DNA of 64,000 bases from CAYNST01 sp964434105. Lineage in GTDB: Bacteria; Pseudomonadota; Gammaproteobacteria; Pseudomonadales; Cellvibrionaceae. Below, one piece after another: positions 60,081-64,000 of the stretch. How positions within the stretch are numbered: the stretch's first letter is position 1; each line of letters opens with the position of its first letter. The DNA is taken from NCBI GenBank assembly GCA_964434105.1, contig CAYSTJ010000008.1:31831-95830 (forward strand), written 5' to 3'. The position numbers and the translations under genes are program-made. Under the pieces are notes generated by a model. The model was given only the letters and a program-made list of their open reading frames with translations, was not told where the DNA came from and did not search any database.

Positions 60081-61924
60081 TATTCTCTATCCCGGATTTC
60101 GCGTATCCGGCCGCGGGAAAATCGCGCCCAGGTTTGTTTGCGTTCTATCTCACCGTCGTCATTCATGCTCAGCGTACCGGTCTGACCATAAAACTGCGCG
60201 CTGCGGATGCTTTCGAGTTGTCTGAGGCGGGGATAGAGGTAGTAGATATCCAGGCCGAAGGCATAAAGCGGCTGGAAGTTCGCATTGGTCCCTGCATAGT
60301 TGTTCAGGTCGAGTTTCTCGACGCTGCGCGTCTCAAAAAACCAGGGCAAAGTCGTAAAATAAATGCCGTTCATATCCTGGTCCAGCTTTGGGTCCGGTGA
60401 GCCACTGTAAACCTGGCTGGTGGCATAAACCGGAATATTGCCGGCATAATGGAACGCGAGCGTCGGTTTCAGCTGACGTGCCTGGGTGGCATTGGCTACG
60501 AGGAAGATGGCATCAATGTCCTGGCGGCGGCGGGGCTCGAACTTTATATCACCAACCATGCCACGAATAGCGCTCGCCCGGGCTTCGCTTTCATCCAGCT
60601 GCAACGCCCGTTTCAGCACCTTGGCGTACTCGCTGCTCTGGCCGTAGCGATGGTCACCGGCAATGGTGCCCCCTAACGCCAGCCACATTGTGGAAAACGC
60701 CTCAACGCTGCGATTTCCCCAATTGTTATCTGGTGCGAGCAGCAAAATACGTCTGTGGCCGTCTCGCCATATTTTGTCCGCGGTCTGGGCTGCCTCGTCT
60801 TCCACGCCAAGGCCAAACTGATAAAGATTGGGGACCCTCCCCATGGGTGTTTCAACATTGTTAAGCGCCAGGGTAGGCACCGGCAGTTTTGGCCGGAGTG
60901 CCAGATCAACAATGTTTTCTTTTGTCAGAGGGCCGATAATGAGTTCCGCACCGTCCTCAATCGCCTGGTCGTACAGTTCGTTGATATTCTGTCTGTCCGT
61001 ATTATAGAAGCGCAGCATCGGTTGTGGTTCAGTTTGTCGCAACCGGTAAAATGCGGCCATAATGCCATCGCGCACTGCCGTCGCAGCGGGTGAAAGATTA
61101 CCTGTTTGCGGCAATAGTATGGCAATTTGACTTGCCTGATTTTCAACCAGTTCCCGCAACAGCTGAAGATCTGCGGGAAGGCGCAGGCTCGCCGGGTGTT
61201 CCGGCCAGATCTGAGCCCAATGCTGTACGCTTGCCAGCTGCTCCCTGAGATTGCTCTGTTCCCCTTTGCTAAGAGACGCCAGACTGAACCAGCCTTTCAG
61301 AATGGGTTGATCGGTATTTTCGGCAAGTGCATGCAGTTCCTCCTGCGGAAATTCCATCAGCGCCTGCCATATGCGGTCGCTATTGAGATCATAGGCGGGC
61401 GAGCCTTCGTCAAGCAGGTGGCCCAGTTCAATGCGCTCCTCCAGGCTTTCGCGAAACACGCCCAGATTGAAGAGTAGTGCCGCACGCTGTTCGATGATCG
61501 CGGCATGAAGCGCATCCGGAAACTGCGGTAACTGGCTCAGTAGCAAGGGGTCGTTGACCGATTCGTATGCGGCGATATTGTCGCCGTCACTTTCGGCTAT
61601 ATAACTGTTAATCAGCGCCAGCCTGCCGTAAGATTCATCAGGCACAAAACTGGTGGCTGCAACGTGCGGCAGGTGACTGACGATGGAACGTGCCCACTCG
61701 ATATCACCGGTCGCTGCCAACAGTTCCGCCGCCTGCAGCATCAGGCGGCGCCGTTCCGGTGGCGCGGCCCGGTCGGCCTGTTCCAGCAGGCGCCGGGCCT
61801 GGGTATCCGCCGCGCCGGCTTCGATATTGATACTCTTGCGCAGGGTCTGGGCGGGCTGGGTACCGCACGCCATTAGGGAAGATAAGAGTAACACCACGGC
61901 AATCAAGCGCATTCTGGAACCCAT
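60080..61924 (-). CDS. lpoA: Penicillin-binding protein activator LpoA
   Basis: This outer-membrane lipoprotein activates PBP1A. I start at ATG 61924 (614 residues); the frame reaches 62170 but that part lies opposite rsmI. The signal ends LLSSLMAC (Cys20). Residues about 25-250 form a TPR-like N-domain (LLEQADRAAPPERRRLMLQAAELLAATGD), and about 265-610 a periplasmic-binding-protein-like C-domain (QIAILLPQTGNLSPAATAVRDGIMAAFY, GAELIIGPLTKENI, FEPRRRQDIDAIFLVANATQARQLKP, GIYFTTLPWFF). It is divergent from rsmI. Confidence 0.95.
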   Translation of the reverse strand: MGSRMRLIAVVLLLSSLMACGTQPAQTLRKSINIEAGAADTQARRLLEQADRAAPPERRRLMLQAAELLAATGDIEWARSIVSHLPHVAATSFVPDESYGRLALINSYIAESDGDNIAAYESVNDPLLLSQLPQFPDALHAAIIEQRAALLFNLGVFRESLEERIELGHLLDEGSPAYDLNSDRIWQALMEFPQEELHALAENTDQPILKGWFSLASLSKGEQSNLREQLASVQHWAQIWPEHPASLRLPADLQLLRELVENQASQIAILLPQTGNLSPAATAVRDGIMAAFYRLRQTEPQPMLRFYNTDRQNINELYDQAIEDGAELIIGPLTKENIVDLALRPKLPVPTLALNNVETPMGRVPNLYQFGLGVEDEAAQTADKIWRDGHRRILLLAPDNNWGNRSVEAFSTMWLALGGTIAGDHRYGQSSEYAKVLKRALQLDESEARASAIRGMVGDIKFEPRRRQDIDAIFLVANATQARQLKPTLAFHYAGNIPVYATSQVYSGSPDPKLDQDMNGIYFTTLPWFFETRSVEKLDLNNYAGTNANFQPLYAFGLDIYYLYPRLRQLESIRSAQFYGQTGTLSMNDDGEIERKQTWARFSRGRIREIRDRE

Positions 61925-61963
61925 AGAAATCGTACTCCACAAGATACTGACTAGGACTATTAA

Positions 61964-62833
61964 TTGAACCGGCAGATTCACCCCGAAGGGGGCACCCTTT
62001 ATATAGTACCGACTCCCATTGGCAATTTGGGTGACATGGTACCCCGGGCCGTCGAAATTCTCCAAACGGTTGATCTGATCGCCGCCGAGGATACACGTCA
62101 CAGCGGCAAGTTGCTGCAGCATTTTAATGTAACCACACCGGTAATGGCATACCATGATCACAGTGATCAAAACCGGGTGGAAACCCTGCTGCGACGTTTG
62201 CGGGAGGGCGAGCAGATCGCACTGATCAGCGATGCCGGGACGCCATTGATTTCCGACCCCGGCTTCAGATTGGTCCGGAACGCGCGGCAGGCGGGTATCC
62301 GAGTGACCCCGATCCCCGGAGCGTGCGCGCTGATAGCCGCTTTGAGTGCCAGCGGACTGCCATCGGATCGTTTTATGTTCGAGGGGTTTTTGCCGGCGAA
62401 ATCAGGGGCACGTCTGAAGAGCCTGGAACAACTCGGGCAGGAGGCCCGAACACTCATATTCTATGAGTCTCCGCACCGTTTATTGGAAACGCTGGCTGAT
62501 ATGCGGCAAGTATTCGGTTCCGAGAGGGAGATGGTGCTGGCCAGGGAGATCAGTAAAACCTTTGAAACATTTCTGGCAGGAAGTATTGCGGACGTTTTGA
62601 GCGCGACACTGGCGGATACGAATCAGCAACGCGGTGAATTCGTCCTGATGGTCCATGGTTTCCTCATGCCGGCACAGGACAGTCTGGATAGTGAAGTCCA
62701 GCGTGTTGCAAAAATTCTGATCGAAGAAAAATTACCGGTGAAACAGGCCGCAGCAATCACCGCCAGGCTCACCGGGGGGAGAAAAAATCAGATATACCAG
62801 TGGTTGATAGGGCGGGGCGCCGGTTCAGGCTGA
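61964..62833 (+). CDS. rsmI: 16S rRNA (cytidine-1402-2'-O)-methyltransferase RsmI
   Basis: This 289-residue SAM-dependent methyltransferase of the tetrapyrrole-methylase fold modifies C1402 in the 30S P site. Motifs: LYIVPTPIGNLGDMVPRAVEIL, AAEDTRHSGKLL, ALISDAGTPLISDPGFRLV, TPIPGACALIAALSASGLPSDRF and FYESPHRLLETLADM. The only reasonable start is TTG at 61964 (AGGA seven bases upstream). The short gap to divergent lpoA is conserved in this group. Confidence 0.95.
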   Translation: MNRQIHPEGGTLYIVPTPIGNLGDMVPRAVEILQTVDLIAAEDTRHSGKLLQHFNVTTPVMAYHDHSDQNRVETLLRRLREGEQIALISDAGTPLISDPGFRLVRNARQAGIRVTPIPGACALIAALSASGLPSDRFMFEGFLPAKSGARLKSLEQLGQEARTLIFYESPHRLLETLADMRQVFGSEREMVLAREISKTFETFLAGSIADVLSATLADTNQQRGEFVLMVHGFLMPAQDSLDSEVQRVAKILIEEKLPVKQAAAITARLTGGRKNQIYQWLIGRGAGSG

Positions 62834-62843
62834 GCTGTGACCA

Positions 62844-63098
62844 CTATTTCCCAGGCCCTTCCCGTTCGAGTCTTTCCAGCTCGTGTTCGTAATCTTCAAG
62901 ATCTTCCCATTCGTAGGGTGTCGCGGATTTCATCTCGCCGGGATGGCGAGCTCTCTCCCGGGCGTTTTCCTGAAGGGTGTGTTCCTTCTGTTTTTCCTCC
63001 CGATCGTTTATCTGTTCGTGTTTTTCCAGAACTTCATCGGAATGCTTTTCCATGACAAAGTTCTTACCTTTGCGTGCAAACTTTTCACTTTCTTTCAT
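62844..63098 (-). CDS. Small highly charged hypothetical protein, 84 aa
   Basis: The ATG at 63098 has GGAGAG upstream, supporting translation. The product is almost entirely charged or polar, with Lys/Glu-rich helical segments (EVLEKHEQINDREEKQKEHTLQENARERARH and ATPYEWEDLEDYEHELERLERE) and no Cys or membrane segment. I do not recognise a family. It is convergent with rsmI (10 bases between stops) and lies just downstream of the CsbD-like gene, so both may be stress-induced. Confidence 0.6.
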   Translation of the reverse strand: MKESEKFARKGKNFVMEKHSDEVLEKHEQINDREEKQKEHTLQENARERARHPGEMKSATPYEWEDLEDYEHELERLEREGPGK

Positions 63099-63167
63099 GG
63101 GTTACTCTCCGCTCCGGGCTGCCCGTCATGGCGGCGGGCAAGACGCCGTAAATTAATCTTGACTGGT

Positions 63168-63365
63168 TTATAAGCGATCTATGTAAGCATCAACTTCGCG
63201 TTTTGCATCATCCTTTGATTTACCATACTGCGCCTGTATCTTGCCGATCAGCTGGTCCCGGTGACCAGCCACTTCGTCGAGGTCGTCGTTTGTCAGTTTT
63301 CCCCACTGCGCCTGTAGCTTGCCACGTAATTGTTTCCAATTGCCTTTCAATCTGTCGTCGTTCAT
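63168..63365 (-). CDS. CsbD-family stress protein, 65 aa
   Basis: The sequence RLKGNWKQLRGKLQAQWGKLTNDDLDEVAGHRDQLIGKIQAQYG is typical of CsbD/YjbJ proteins, abundant small helical proteins induced in general stress or stationary phase in many bacteria, with unknown molecular function. The start is the ATG at 63365. It lies upstream of the charged hypothetical gene on the same strand, inserted between rsmI and rnpB. Confidence 0.9.
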   Translation of the reverse strand: MNDDRLKGNWKQLRGKLQAQWGKLTNDDLDEVAGHRDQLIGKIQAQYGKSKDDAKREVDAYIDRL

Positions 63366-63483
63366 ATGGTTACCCCGATTAAGGTATAGCGCCTATAGGG
63401 ATCGTCGTGCAAGTTAACACGATATGGGAGTGGATGGTGCAAGCTTGATGCCATTGGGATTATGGCGCCGGGCAGGACACATT

Positions 63484-63661
63484 ATCCTATAGCCCTGGCG
63501 TTTGAGATTCAGGTGTTCAGAGCAGGTCAATTTTTGTTGCCAGGCAGGCCGGCGATGCTGCATGGCGGGCCATATGAGGTGGAGCAACGCCTTCGGGGAC
63601 AACAGGGTGGCGCGGCAACCCGACATGCTTTGAATGCCTGAATCTCAATTGTTATAGGGAT
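63484..63661. repeat. 178-bp element with ~36-base imperfect inverted-repeat ends
   Basis: The left arm (63484-63524) and right arm (63626-63661) are complementary with some mismatches. The longest exact block is TTGAGATTCAGG (63502-63513) against CCTGAATCTCAA (63637-63648), and the tips ATCCTATA / TATAGGGAT also nearly match. It lies in an otherwise empty intergenic region upstream of rnpB. It may be a miniature transposable element or a large hairpin. Confidence 0.6.
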
Positions 63662-63750
63662 ACAAAGGCAGGGCATATTGCGATGCCAGAGAAGCCAGTG
63701 GCCGGACTCAAATGAATTCATGTAAATCTTACGATGAAAAACGCTCCCGC

Positions 63751-63779
63751 TTGCTTAAAGCCGTCGAGTTTGTTAATTT
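63751..63779 (+). promoter_or_regulatory. Promoter of rnpB
   Basis: TTGCTT (63751-63756), a 17-base spacer and TAATTT (63774-63779) lie directly before the predicted 5' end of the RNase P RNA. Confidence 0.6.
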
Positions 63780-63786
63780 GCGCGCC

Positions 63787-64000
63787 GGGAGTTGGTCAGG
63801 CAGTCGCTCTTGCTCACGCAAGGGAGGAAAGTCCGGGCTCCGCAGGGCAGAACGCCAGGTAACGCCTGGGAGGCGCAAGCCTACGGAAAGTGCAGCAGAA
63901 AGCAAACCGCCCGGCCGTTTTCGAATAGCCAGGTAAGGGTGAAATGGTGCGGTAAGAGCGCACCGCGCAGCTGGTAACAGTCTGTGGCGATGGTAAACCC
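63787..64000 (+). ncRNA. rnpB: RNase P RNA component, type A (3' part beyond window)
   Basis: The sequence starts near GGGAGTTGGTCAGGCAGTCG and contains the universally conserved GAGGAAAGTCCGGGCTC (63832 region), CAGGGCAGAACGCCAGGTAACGCCTGG, GCAGAAAGCAAACCGCC and the later AGGTAAGGGTGAAA..GGTAAGAGCGCACCGC. This matches the P1-P10 region of bacterial type A RNase P RNA, the ribozyme that matures tRNA 5' ends. The gene is cut by the window end. Position downstream of rsmI is the usual one. Confidence 0.95.

Noticed and set aside
61925..62170. N-terminal extension of lpoA
   Set aside because: It lies opposite the rsmI coding start and precedes the lipoprotein signal peptide, which must be N-terminal.

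Overview
The window reads as chromosomal DNA of a gammaproteobacterium. Three conserved housekeeping blocks support this: (i) yrbG-kdsD-kdsC-lptC-lptA-lptB-rpoN-ptsN-rapZ-npr, divergent from mlaC-ibaG-murA-hisG-hisD; (ii) degS/zapG/zapE/rplM/rpsI/petA/petBC/sspA/sspB; (iii) dolP-diaA-yraN-lpoA, divergent from rsmI, followed by rnpB. A lipoprotein endoglucanase-like protein and an LPMO-like secreted protein suggest a polysaccharide-using, probably aquatic or soil, free-living organism. I cannot name the genus from sequence alone.

Layout. 1-9.3 kb: accessory/signalling genes, with two response regulators bearing GGDEF domains (one degenerate), an acidic hypothetical protein, ABC-F protein YbiT, a tiny DUF3096 membrane protein, a BACON-GH5 lipoprotein and dihydrolipoamide dehydrogenase. 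9.3-24 kb: an alpha-glucan/trehalose cluster (treY, treZ, glgE, a treS-maltokinase fusion, corA, an RDD protein, then glgX). 24.2-27.5 kb: an apparent four-gene operon of two ferritin-like diiron proteins, DUF2243 and a CtaG-like membrane protein. 27.6-31.3 kb: the LPMO-like protein, an EEP-family phosphoesterase and a TraF_2-family outer-membrane protein. 31.4-41.5 kb: darP, mgtE and the PTS-Ntr/rpoN/Lpt/Kdo block, all on the minus strand. 41.7-46 kb: mlaC, ibaG, murA, hisG, hisD on plus. 46-55 kb: degS, zapG, zapE, rplM-rpsI, the cytochrome bc1 genes (cytochromes b and c1 in one reading frame) and sspAB. 55-64 kb: a YIP1 protein, a lemA-M48 protease pair, dolP-diaA-yraN-lpoA, rsmI, two small stress-type proteins and the 5' part of RNase P RNA, which runs off the window end.

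How the genes work together. In the glucan cluster GlgX debranches glycogen, and TreY/TreZ turn the linear glucan into trehalose. TreS isomerises trehalose to maltose, the fused kinase makes maltose-1-phosphate, and GlgE returns it to glucan, so both directions of a glycogen-trehalose cycle sit side by side. The 31-46 kb region is envelope biogenesis (Kdo, LPS transport, peptidoglycan, MlaC) together with nitrogen-PTS regulation.

Most unusual items: a three-copy ~226-bp repeat family with terminal inverted repeats and TA ends (21.3, 50.3 and 54.9 kb); the ferritin-like/DUF2243/CtaG operon; the fused petB-petC gene; a degenerate GGDEF domain that keeps its c-di-GMP I-site; an mlaC without mlaFED/mlaB; and no hpf between rpoN and ptsN, where a cruciform-forming sequence sits instead. 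No tRNA, rRNA, CRISPR array or transposase gene was recognised.
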